Assembly (NCBI GenBank): GCA_029747585.1
Contig: JAPEVF010000341.1
Span: 1 to 48,124 of the forward strand
From: Pleurotus djamor
Taxonomy: Eukaryota > Basidiomycota > Agaricomycetes > Agaricales > Pleurotaceae
DNA: 48,124 nucleotides
Direction: 5' to 3'
The notes beneath the pieces were generated by a model that worked only from the letters and a program-made list of their open reading frames with translations, was not told where the DNA came from and ran no database searches. Both the position numbers and the translations under genes were made by a program. Of this stretch, positions 35,308 through 45,153 are shown piece by piece. Position 1 is the stretch's first letter; every line of letters starts with the position of its first letter.

Positions 35308-38241
35308 ATGTCTTCACGACTTTTTATTGCCTTGATTTCTTTTGGCGCTTCTGTTGGTTCGTACCAAGTCATCTGGTAGTTGGTCGCCGACGCTGACGCT
35401 GACGGATTCTACCCAGTCGCGCAATCTACTCCCTCTGTTGTTTGCATTGCAGGTCAATGTTTGCAGGGATTTTCGAATATTACCAGTGCGTCGTTTTGCT
35501 CGCCTCCATAGACTCAATTTGACATTTCTCCCAGTTGGTGCCTCCATTTCAGCGCCAGGCGCACCCACCAATATCCATTTGCTTCCTGGCCAGTATACGA
35601 GCACGACCAACCCGCAATTTCTACACAATCTCCTCACAGCACCCTCGGCTTCAATCGCCCCAGCACCTGGCTTCAACCTATCGTCCACTGTTTCCCTCCC
35701 TCTGAATGTTGCGCTCTCGCCTGGAATCGCAGTGTACGCTGATCCACTTTATGGGGGCCAGTCAGAATTTCGCGAAATACCTACTACTTCAACGCCCAAT
35801 GCATCTATCCCATTATCCATCAATTCGTTCGCCCTTTCCTCCAACGTTTGGGCATCTATACTATCCTCGTCGGGTGACCGCGTCGTGTTTTGGGACTCCG
35901 TTCCAGATATCTCACAACTTCCCTCCGACGTATCCGGTTCCCTCTCCCTCCTCTCCCTCGAATCCTCTTGTTCACCTCCCTGCGCTGGAACGAGCGTCTG
36001 CTCGGCGGCTGGTACTTGTACCTGTCCTACCGGGTTCACAGGCTCATCCTGTGAGTCATGTGCACCAGGATTCTTCGGCGCGACATGTCAGCCGTGTCCC
36101 GAAGGTTGTACCTCCTGCGACGAAGGGATAACTGGCACTGGGAGATGCCTTACGCCACCTGTTCCTAGCAATGCGCCTTCCCAGTGTAATTGTTTGAATG
36201 GAGTTTGCGGCGCGGATAACCAATGTACCTGCAATGCCGGTTGGACGACCGCTGATAATGGCACGGCTTGCGCGAAATGTTCAGATGGGTTTTTCTTATC
36301 ATCCACGGGAGATTGTCAAGGTGAGAGAAACCTTTTTTTCGGCCAGACTACATGATATTGACGATTAGCAGTCTGTCAGCTCGGATGTACCCAGTGCGCC
36401 GATGGAACTGGTGCCTGTCTTAATTGCAAGACAGGGTTCACGCAAGATGCAAACGATCGCACCAAGTGCAACCCAATCCAGACACCTACGTCCTCAGGGA
36501 CTGTATGCCCTGAAGGAAGTTTCAGCGATGGGACGAACTGCACACCTTGCTCGCCCTCGTGTCGGACTTGCACGGGGCCCTCTTCGAATGATTGTGCAGT
36601 TTGTGCAACGGGTCGATTCCTTTTCAATGGGAGTTGTGTTGCGACGAACAGTGACGGCGTCTGCGAGGGATCTGACCTCGTAGCGGATAACAACAAGCTT
36701 GAATGCGATAGTCAGTCACCCCAAGCGATCAATTTTTCTTTCACTTGCTAATCAATTCCATCTTTTCCAGCCTGTGGTGCCAAGTGTACATCATGTAGAA
36801 TTCCCAATTTCTCTGTGGCGTCGACGGTCAGCCAGCGCCAATGCACTGGTTGTCTTCCTGGATTTGTGTTGTCGGAGGGAAAGTGTGTTGAAAGCTGCCC
36901 GGCTGGTTTCTTTGTCGCCCAAGATAACACCTGCACTCGTGCGTCCTTTCCCTTGCTGCCTCTTTTTGTTCTAGTTTTATTCATATATTCTTCTTGTCAG
37001 GATGTGATGCGTCTTGTGGCACTTGCGCGGGCGCAGCCGATTTTTGCTTGACCTGCTCAGGCAATCAACTAGCCTCGAACGGAAGATGTATCTCGACATG
37101 TCCATCGAACACATTTAGTGCATCCGGCTCCTGCCTAACCTGCCATCCCGATTGCGCCAGCTGTTCCGGAGGTTCATTCAATCAATGTTCATCCTGTCCA
37201 CCTGACCGACCCGTCCTCACCAACGGCCGATGCCTTCCCACTTGCAGCCGAACACAATTCTTCGACAAGACTACTTCATCGTGCGTCCCATGCGATTCAA
37301 GTTGTGCCAGCTGCTCCGGCGCCGGGCCGAGTAAATGTTTGGCGTGCTCAAGCTCTACTCAAGTCGTTCAAGGGGGGACTTGCCGACCTGCAAACTGTGA
37401 CGGATCATCCAATGTTATTCCTGGCCTGGGGATCTGTCTATCATCGCTCGTGATTGTACCCCAACCTACCGGAACGAATACCCCAACACCCCTGCCATCG
37501 ATCACCGGGTTAACCAACCCTACGGTACTTAACAATGAAACAAAGAATCGACCTCTGGAGTGGTGGCAGATTCTGCTCATGACTCTTGGTTGCGCGTTTA
37601 TCTTTGTCCTCGTGTTGATGCTGTGGAGACGGCGTGCAAGGAAGCAACGTGCCAAACAAACTGCTGTCTTTGCTCAGACCAAGAATCTGCCCCATCACGG
37701 AGACTGGCGGTGGCGTCTTGCAAGGTTTGGGGAGAGGCTGTTTGGCGGACAACGACCCCGCAGAGGATTGGATCCGGAGAGTGAGGAGATCAAATTGATG
37801 AGGTTGCGGGAGGCTGAAGAGGCACGTCATTACAATGACGCGGAGAAGATAATCGACTCGTATGGGGACTCGTCGTCCGGCATGGCTGGAGGGTCGTCAT
37901 CTGACCTTCGCAAGAACGCCAATCGCCGCAGGAGTCACCTGGCCGCTAATTCCATTTACTCTGAGGTTACTGGCGTACCTCGTCGAACTCCGGAGACGAG
38001 GCAACCTGTCAAGGACTACGCTTCGACTCGGTTGTCTAGCAGCACGTTTGGGTCGTATATGTACCGCTCTGGGCCGCCTCGTGCTGAGCAGGAAAGCACC
38101 ATCCCACCTGTTCCCACCGAAGCACAGACCTACGCTAATGCAATACGACCGGCGTTGGCGGCATCGCCACCCGTCAGCCAGGGAATGTATTGGATGGAAC
38201 CAGTGAAGACCGGCTCGTCCAACAACCCTTTCCGAAAATGA
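35308..38241 (+). CDS. Furin-like Cys-rich type I membrane protein
   Basis: Six exons (35308-35356, 35453-35485, 35535-36320, 36372-36710, 36771-36938, 37001-38241) all share phase 1 and give 871 residues. An intron follows the signal peptide (MSSRLFIALISFGASVG). A large ectodomain comes next. Its first part is beta-rich (about 30-220). Then come many cysteines in EGF-like and furin-like repeats, such as CSPPCAGTSVCSAAGTCTC, CHPDCASCSGG and CDSSCASCSGAGPSKC. One transmembrane segment lies at about 648-667 (LLMTLGCAFIFVLVLMLW), followed by an RRRARKQRAK stop-transfer signal and a Ser-rich cytoplasmic tail of about 200 residues. Phase-1 introns between Cys-rich modules resemble those of animal receptors. 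There is no kinase domain. It may be a cell-surface sensor or adhesion protein; the ligand is unknown. Confidence 0.88.
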
Positions 38242-38845
38242 CCACGTATTCACCAGGACAACCGCTCGACCCGGCCTTGGTCCCGCATTGTTCTTTCAGA
38301 TTTAGCTGTCAGCAAGAGCATACTCGTGTCCGGACCATCCACTCTATCCGAGCTATCACGATTTCGTACATATTATCATGGACCAATACTGTGCCTTTAA
38401 TATATAGCCTTGTTCATCGTTACCGCATAAGTATATCATAGAGACTGTTGCATATCCTCTCCATCTAGCATTTTCTCTTCTTTGTTTTTCCATTCACCAC
38501 CATTGTAGCATCAAGTTAATATATGTACTTGGACTTGGACTAACCCAAATCGAATAGGTAGACCTCCACCTGAGACGTCCCGTTTGAGACTTTTGCAGTA
38601 GTGAACAAGTAGTGAATTTGATTTCTTGCTGCGTTTCCATGCCCGGATACATTGCCCCGGCCAGGATGGGCGCGAGGTGGTCCACGTGAAGGCATCCAGT
38701 GATTAGATATCATTCGACCGGAGGCATTTTCACAGCTGTACCACCAGGGTCAACTTTCGCGTCCCCCGTTCGACATTTTAAGGTGAAAATTCCAATCCCT
38801 TTATATTGGCCTCCGGGTTACAAAAGGGCTTGTTACTGAATCCGA
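38242..38845. other. Intergenic region with PP2C promoter
   Basis: About 600 nt between the receptor-like gene and the PP2C gene, both on the plus strand. A TTTATAT element near 38797 could be the PP2C TATA box, about 45 nt before the ATG. I see nothing else. Confidence 0.4.
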
Positions 38846-40549
38846 ATGTTCCCCCCTTTGAACAGATTCCCTCCATTCCTTATACTTGCTCGAGAAATAT
38901 TTGTCAAGCTGCAGTTTCGAGTCTTTTTCCGCTTCCTGCGCACCATGTTGGTGGAACGCGCCTCGTATGCGTATGCGTTCGCAGATGACATCCCGGGCTC
39001 GCGGTGTGACGCGGAAGATGGACCGTGGCCGAAGGCATATCAGGTGCTCGACGAACCAGAGCTGTGGAAGGAGCTGAGCAGTCTGGCAAAGCCGCAGACG
39101 TTATATTTCGAGGGAGGGTTTCGGGCGGATAGCCTGAATTTCCAGCCTTGCCCTCGGACGCGTACCCAAGATCGTTACGTGGCGAAGGAGCTGGAAATTC
39201 ATGGCAAGAAGTGGGCTTTCACGGGTGTCTTTGACGGTGAGTGGCCCGTATTCTTTGTATCTTGTCAGCCCGTCAAGGTTCACTTGTGGAAGCCGACGGA
39301 GGACGAAGTGACGCGTATAGAATGTCGATTTGCTCACTTGACTTCACCTATAGGTCACCTTGGGGACGTCACCGTCGAACACGTATCGCATCACCTCCCT
39401 ATTATCGTGTCCGAGTTCCTCACAGAGGCTTTCGAACCCAACAAGCCTCAAATCTACTCCCCCGAATTCATTAGCAACCTCTTCACCCGTTCTATCATCG
39501 CGTTTGACGAAGCGATTGCCCAGGACGTCCTAGGCCTTTTCGGCGGCAACATTGAGCAATTGAAAAACTATTCTGATGCAAACATTCGGCGCATCATCAA
39601 TGACCATGGACCGAATTACCGCAAGGCCAGACTATGCATGTACGGTACCACAGCATTGGTTGCCCTCGTCGACCCGGATCACACCTCACTATGGGTAGCG
39701 CAACTCGGTGATTGCCAAGCTAGTGCGTTCCTAAGTTTGATATATTGACTGGAAGAAAGCTGACANTTTTTATGATTTTTTCCTTCNTTTTTTGGCGCTA
39801 CCCGTAGCCCTTGTGACCTATAATGATCAATCGGGCGAATGGGTCACTGACAGGCTGACGAACGAGCAGAATGGCGGGAACGATGACGAGATTGCTCGTG
39901 TTCGCGCCGAACATCCCGGTGAACCTGAGTGTGTCGTCGATCGCCGAGTTCTCGGTGCCTTAGCACCGTTCCGATGTACGTGCTCGTGGTTCCTCGAGGC
40001 ATACTTTGCGCTCATATGTGCCTTCATTTACATTTACCAGGCCTGGGAGACATCCCATTCAAACAACACCCTGACTTCAGCAGACGAATTCTTTATAATC
40101 TGTTACCTGGCTTACACGACACATCTCCTTGGGAAGAGTTTCTGGTTAGAAATCTGACACCGCCGTACATCTCGTCGACACCGGAAATCACGTATCGCCG
40201 ACTGGAACAGCCCAGTGACAAATCTCCCTCCTTGTTCTCGCCGACTCCGAGACGGTTTCTCATCCTTGCTTCCGACGGATTCGCGGACTTGTGCGGCGAT
40301 GAGGCGAACGAGAAGAACATCATGAAGAAATGGGCGAAAGGGTTGACGGCGGCGGTAAGTATGAAAGCGGAGGATCCCTTTGTTTCTCTAACACAACATG
40401 TGAGCGTACGTGGCTCGAATAATATGGCGCTTCGACTGCTCCGCGAAACACTCGGTGGAGAAGACCGATACAGTGTTTCAAGAGTGTTGACGCTGAACAT
40501 GGACACGGCTTGGATCGACGACACTGCAATTATCGTGCAATCGCTTTGA
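38846..40549 (+). CDS. PP2C-type Ser/Thr protein phosphatase
   Basis: Metal-dependent (PPM) phosphatase. Exons 38846-39236, 39354-39722, 39808-39975 and 40041-40549 give 478 residues, all in phase 1. PP2C motifs: RTQDRYV near the start of the domain; FTGVFDGHLGD, which binds the metals, at about 126-135; LCMYGTTALVALVD; LWVAQLGDCQA; VLGALAPFRCLGD; FLILASDGFADLCGDE with the metal-binding Asp; and WIDDTAIIVQSL at the end. The N-terminus is basic and hydrophobic and may target mitochondria, as in pyruvate dehydrogenase phosphatases, but this is inferred. The second intron contains two Ns (39766 and 39787). The first intron (39237-39353) is 117 nt, a multiple of three, without a stop, so its retention would not break the frame. 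Confidence 0.9.
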
Positions 40550-40785
40550 TGATCTTGCTTTTCTCACTCCACTGCTTGCTTTGCTATCGCTGTTTATTTA
40601 GCTATTATTCCTTTGGGCTGTTCGCGGCATCGTATTTTATCCTTGGTTTCTTGTGTTTAATCGGTTAATCGGTCTCTCTGGGACATAGTTCACATCCCTG
40701 TATCGATATGTACTTGCTGTTATGACCGCTACGATCGCAATGTATCATCATACCCTACAGTTTACTTATAATCGATACATTTCAA

Positions 40786-41685
40786 TTACTGATCCTTCTT
40801 GGTTCCTTTCGCGAGTACTAATTTAGTTGGGAACCCGTGGTGCTTAGCTTTAGCCACGACGCTCAGCTCAAAGGCTAGATCTGCGCCTTCGAATACAGTC
40901 CGAAGGTCCTCTTCAGCAAACCCTCCCTTATGAGCAACTATTTTCTCCCATCCAGGTTTACCGAGGTCACGATGGAAGTCTTCACCACCCTCCTCTTTGA
41001 GCATGTCGATGACAAGCAGGGCGCCTCCCGGTTTCAAAAAGAACGCAAGCATCTTGGTGGTATCTGCGATCGAAGAGATGTGATGGTAGGCCATACCGCA
41101 CTAGTAGACACGATCAGAATCAACGTCAAGGGTGAGAGACGCGAGACTCACGATGATCACGTCAAACTTCATGTTATCTAGTTCCCCATCTTCGCCTTTC
41201 AGATGAACACAAACAGCTTTCATCTCCTCTGGGGAGATTCCCTGATCACTGACGCGCTTGTTGAACTCATCGACAAAGTTTTGAGTGATATCAACCCCGA
41301 CGATCTGCTTGGTGTGGCTAGCTAGTTCTCGTGATACCAGGCCTAGAGGTGAGGTATGGCTTAGAAAACCCCTAATCTTCAACCAGACAACCTCGAACTC
41401 ACCGGGACCGCACGCGAAGTCCATCAGAGCAGTCTTCTCCTCGTCGAACGGGTAAGCCGCCAAATAGGCCGCAGCTTGCCGCTCAGTCAACTCCTTCGCG
41501 AAAGGATGTTCTTCAAACCCCTTCGCGCCATGCTCGTTGAAGTGCTGAGCATTTGCAACGGCGAAGTCGTCCCCTCCATGCGAATGCTGGTGATTATCGC
41601 CGTGCTGATGTTGACCATGGTGATGAGCATGGTCGTGGTTGTGATGGTGGTGGACAGCGGTGGGTTCAGGAACTGGTTCCGACAT
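40786..41685 (-). CDS. SAM-dependent methyltransferase with His-rich N-terminus (copy 2)
   Basis: Paralogue of the gene at 30022-30888, in opposite orientation. Exons 41685-41403, 41342-41152 and 41100-40786 give 262 residues; introns are 60 and 51 nt. The N-terminus holds 14 histidines in residues 12-36, mixed with Asp, Asn, Gln and Gly, unlike the nearly pure His run of copy 1. Motif I is DFACGPG at about 89-95; QIVGVDITQNFVDEFNKR and GMAYHHIS follow; then FLKPGGALLVIDMLKEEGG. The C-terminal half is clearly similar to copy 1 (IVAHKGGF, KHHGFPTKLVLAKGTK). The substrate is unknown. Its promoter lies directly beside the left end of the foldback element, so its expression may be influenced by the element. 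Confidence 0.9.
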
Positions 41686-41701
41686 TTGAACTTACTAAGA
41701 A

Positions 41702-41713
41702 GCGCAGCTGCGC
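41702..41713. promoter_or_regulatory. Perfect 12-nt palindrome near the start of methyltransferase 2
   Basis: GCGCAGCTGCGC lies between the TATA box and the ATG of copy 2 and contains a CAGCTG E-box. It would fall in the leader, so it could be a protein-binding site or form a short hairpin in the mRNA. No binding protein can be named. Confidence 0.35.
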
Positions 41714-41726
41714 AGCAAGAAGCCAC

Positions 41727-41733
41727 CTTTATA
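41727..41733 (-). promoter_or_regulatory. TATA box of methyltransferase 2
   Basis: TATAAAG on the minus strand, 42 nt upstream of the ATG at 41685, a placement like that of copy 1. Only about 55 nt separate it from the foldback element, so anything further upstream in this promoter is element DNA. Confidence 0.55.
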
Positions 41734-41789
41734 TGGTCGTTGTCATGCCATATTTGGAATGTGCATGACTGATCGTCGAAGTCCAGGTA

Positions 41790-42947
41790 GGATATGTACA
41801 CTGTAATGTACAATACGTGAGAAATGTACATACACTGTATATGTATGTTATGGTCCCAGGGGGTGAAATGGGGAGCTGCCTAATTTGGATGCAGTATTCT
41901 CTACTGAATATGCGATGAACGGGGACTAATACCATGCTCTGCTGGGCCCAGGGAGTGAGTATGATGAAGCTGGACTATATTACTAGTAATATAAAAAATA
42001 TTATAGGTAAAATCACAAAAGTAGGCCTTGAGTAGGCCCCGGGCGGGTCCGCTTCCACCCAAGGCGCAGCCACCATGCCATGAATACACCCATTGCTGGG
42101 TGGGGAAAGTGAAGGATAGTATGAGGAATATTTAATGGGCCTGTAGAAAACGATGTAGCATGCATAGCGGGGCCCGGGCGGGTCCGCTTTTCCTAAAGCG
42201 CAGCCACAAATACAGAGAATATATTTTCACACATTTATATCAACCTGCTTTATATCTATCTGGAGGTGTATAACAATCTAGTAAGCACAGCCCATGTAAA
42301 AGCGGGGCCAGAGGGGTCCGCTTTTCCTAAAGCACATTTTGGTAGCGATGTTAGAATGGAGCTGCGCGGGTCCGCTTTTCCTAAAATACAGCCAGCCGCA
42401 TCGGGGCCGGAGGGGTCCGCTTTCTGAGAGCACAGCCACATGCAAAAGCGGGGCCGAAGGCTCCACTTTTTTAGAGATGAAACTACAAATCATCATTCAA
42501 GATTGTACAGAATAATTGATGATTTGATAACTTGCTAATAATAGGCTTGTATACATTGATTCAAAGTGTTAGTTATAGTAATAGGGCCCAGTAGGGTCCG
42601 CTTTTGGTCCGCTTTTGGCTTCTAAATACTTACAGATACCATGATACTATCATATACTCTCCAAAAATGCGAGTTAAACCCAGTAAGTATAGCTCTAATG
42701 AGTATACAGACTTGCACTCAAATCCCCAGGCCCCGGGCGGGTCCGCATTTTCCCGCAGTCACTTCTAGGGCCTAGCTATACTTAGAAATTGCTAGTATTT
42801 TAAAGAACTAATATAAGAATCACTTATTGGCAGTGGGTCCTACATATTTTGCTACTTAGGTATTTTGTGATTTGCCCCGGGCGGGTCCGCATTTTTCCCG
42901 CGGCCCCAGTAGACTTCAATTTTCATGGCTCTATGATTCCCCCTTGT
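41790..42947 (+). repeat. Left inverted-repeat arm (about 1158 nt)
   Basis: Matches the reverse complement of 44121-45140. The inner part (about 42480-42947) looks identical by eye. The outer part has scattered mismatches and a 134-nt segment (about 42200-42333) absent from the right arm. The arm carries GC-rich motifs with GGTCCGC at 42046, 42181, 42315, 42369, 42414, (42459), 42595, 42606, 42740 and 42884. Confidence 0.88.
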
Positions 42948-44120
42948 CTTATCTCCCCTGCTTGATATGACAATCAATACAACTGTTATTCTGGTTGGGA
43001 TCAAACCTCTTGGCCTTTGGATGGGTCTGCACTTTTCCGCAGTGCCATAAACCTCAAATGGTGCTATGATGAGATCTGAGACGTCAATCACACCAAGCTG
43101 GCACAAATAGCCTCCCCAAGTTTTCTCTCTAAATGGGTGTATCATGGCATGGACAGGACTACATGGGATGACTTGACTTGTGAATGGTGTAAGAGCGGAC
43201 CCTTTTCAATATGGGTAAGTGATATAGATTTACTTTTGGGCTAATGTTAGAATCTATATATAATGTATTTTCATTTTTTGAACCGTTCAAAAAATTACTA
43301 CATGCTAATGGACAGCACAGGAGGGATTGGTGAATCCCAAAGTGACGAATACAGCGGGATTTGGGATTCGTCTGGGATCCAACATGTACACAAATGTATC
43401 AAGGTATAAGTCTGAAGAGTGGCAAGGTACAACCGGGATTGAAGGTTGGCAACTTGTATTAGGCGTAACTTATGGGGCATTGTTGATTAAGGAAAACCCT
43501 TGCAGGAGACAAATAACATAGGTGTATACTACCTCCTGCAATACTCAGAAGAATGATATGGTCACTTATGGAAGTGGGGTTGGGCGACGAAAGATGGTAA
43601 TGGGGGCACCTGTGGTGCAAACGGCATTCACATCAGGATCTGGGATTCAACTGGGATTTGTGACAGCGATGGTGGGCAGAGATGGTGGGCAGAGAGAGCC
43701 ATGAAAATTGAAGTCCACTGGAAGGGCAACCTAACGAATCACACTGCGCGACGAGCGAGAGGGAATCCAAAGTGAATATAGAACTACCAAATACAGCGGA
43801 GCGCTCACCTAGTGAGAGGGAATCCAAAGAGAATACTCTGAGGATCCGTCTTGCCAGAGGCGTGAATGTGTATCTACGGCGTGGGACGTGGACTGTACAG
43901 TACTAAGCTACAATATAATCACAAAAGCAGAAGCAAAACGAGAGGGAAAGAGAAAGCAACAAAAGGGGAATGTAACAAATGTGATAAATACTAAGTACAA
44001 AAGGGGAAACAATAGGGAATAGGGATGAAGAGGGGCAAGTGCCAGCGCACCAGCAATCCAGTAGCGAGTGCCGACCAGTGTCAAGCAAATGAAGAGGTNA
44101 AACAAAGAGGGGAATGAAGA
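42948..44120. other. Spacer between the inverted arms
   Basis: About 1.17 kb with no recognisable gene. Two further weak GC-rich motifs (43024 and, inverted, 43195) continue the arm pattern on the left side only. A fragment of the arm (GAGAGCCATGAAAATTGAAG and following bases, 43693-43721) recurs in the orientation of the right arm. GAGAGGGAATCCAAA is repeated at about 43756 and 43814. An N is at 44099. Short ORFs here have low-complexity products. Confidence 0.6.
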
Positions 44121-45140
44121 GGGGGAATCATAGAGCCATGAAAATTGAAGTCTACTGGGGCCGCGGGAAAAATGCGGACCCGCCCGGGGCAAATCACAAA
44201 ATACCTAAGTAGCAAAATATGTAGGACCCACTGCCAATAAGTGATTCTTATATTAGTTCTTTAAAATACTAGCAATTTCTAAGTATAGCTAGGCCCTAGA
44301 AGTGACTGCGGGAAAATGCGGACCCGCCCGGGGCCTGGGGATTTGAGTGCAAGTCTGTATACTCATTAGAGCTATACTTACTGGGTTTAACTCGCATTTT
44401 TGGAGAGTATATGATAGTATCATGGTATCTGTAAGTATTTAGAAGCCAAAAGCGGACCAAAAGCGGACCCTACTGGGCCCTATTACTATAACTAACACTT
44501 TGAATCAATGTATACAAGCCTATTATTAGCAAGTTATCAAATCATCAATTATTCTGTACAATCTTGAATGATGATTTGTAGTTTCATCTCTAAAAAAGTG
44601 GAGCCTTCGGCCCCGCTTTTGCATGTGGCTGTGCTTTTGGAAAAGCGGACCCCTCCGGCCCCGATGCGGCTGACTGTGTTTTAGGAAAAGTGGACCCGCG
44701 CGGCTCCATTCTAACCTCGCTACCAAAATGTGCTTTAGGAAAAGCGGACCCGCCCGGGCCCCGCTATGCATGCTACATCGTTTTCTACAGGCTCATTAAA
44801 TAGTCCTCATACTATCCTTCACTTTCCCCACCCAGCAATGGGTGTATTCTTGGCATGGTGGCTGCGCCTTGGGTGGAAGCGGACCCGCCCGGGGCCTACT
44901 CAAGGCCTACTTTTGTGATTTTACCCATAATATTTTTATATTACTAGTAATATAGTCCAGCTTCATCATATTCACTCCCTGGGCCCAGCAGAGCATGGTA
45001 GTAGTCCCCTTTCATCGCATATTCAGTAGAGAATGCTGCGTCCAAATTAGGCAGCTCCCCATATCACCCCCTGGGACCATAACATACAATACAATTGTAT
45101 TACCCTTTTTCATGTATGTTACAGTACAGTGTATATATCC
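44121..45140 (-). repeat. Right inverted-repeat arm (about 1020 nt)
   Basis: Reverse complement of the left arm, 138 nt shorter, almost all of it explained by one missing 134-nt segment. GC-rich motifs (GCGGACC or variant) lie at 44174, 44318, 44452, 44463, 44599, 44645, 44690, 44744 and 44879, mirroring the left-arm spacing. The arm ends inside the first intron left of the GH35 fragment. Confidence 0.88.
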
Positions 45141-45153
45141 TATGTGCTTCTAG

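Larger units (their letters stand above)
41790..45140. mobile_element. Foldback element with kilobase inverted arms, no transposase
   Basis: A 3351-nt unit whose two ends are inverted copies. The terminal 21 nt differ at two positions (starting GGATATGTACAC on the left and GGATATATACAC on the right when read inward), and both ends are flanked by TA. The arms (41790-42947 and 44121-45140) surround a spacer of about 1.17 kb with no recognisable gene. The AT-rich arms hold evenly spaced GC-rich motifs. No transposase, reverse transcriptase or Helitron protein is visible, so it would be non-autonomous. Long arms built from short repeats recall foldback elements of other eukaryotes. It could equally be two inverted copies of a shorter repeat with unrelated DNA between them. 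Confidence 0.75.

Noticed and set aside
41790..42947. The evenly spaced GC-rich motifs as a CRISPR array
   Set aside because: Fungal DNA; the spacing is about 140 nt, the motif is degenerate, and the whole set is mirrored in an inverted arm.
43327..43704. Two ORFs of 60-64 codons in the spacer as a possible transposase
   Set aside because: They are low-complexity and lack a DDE/DDD catalytic pattern or any known transposase motif.
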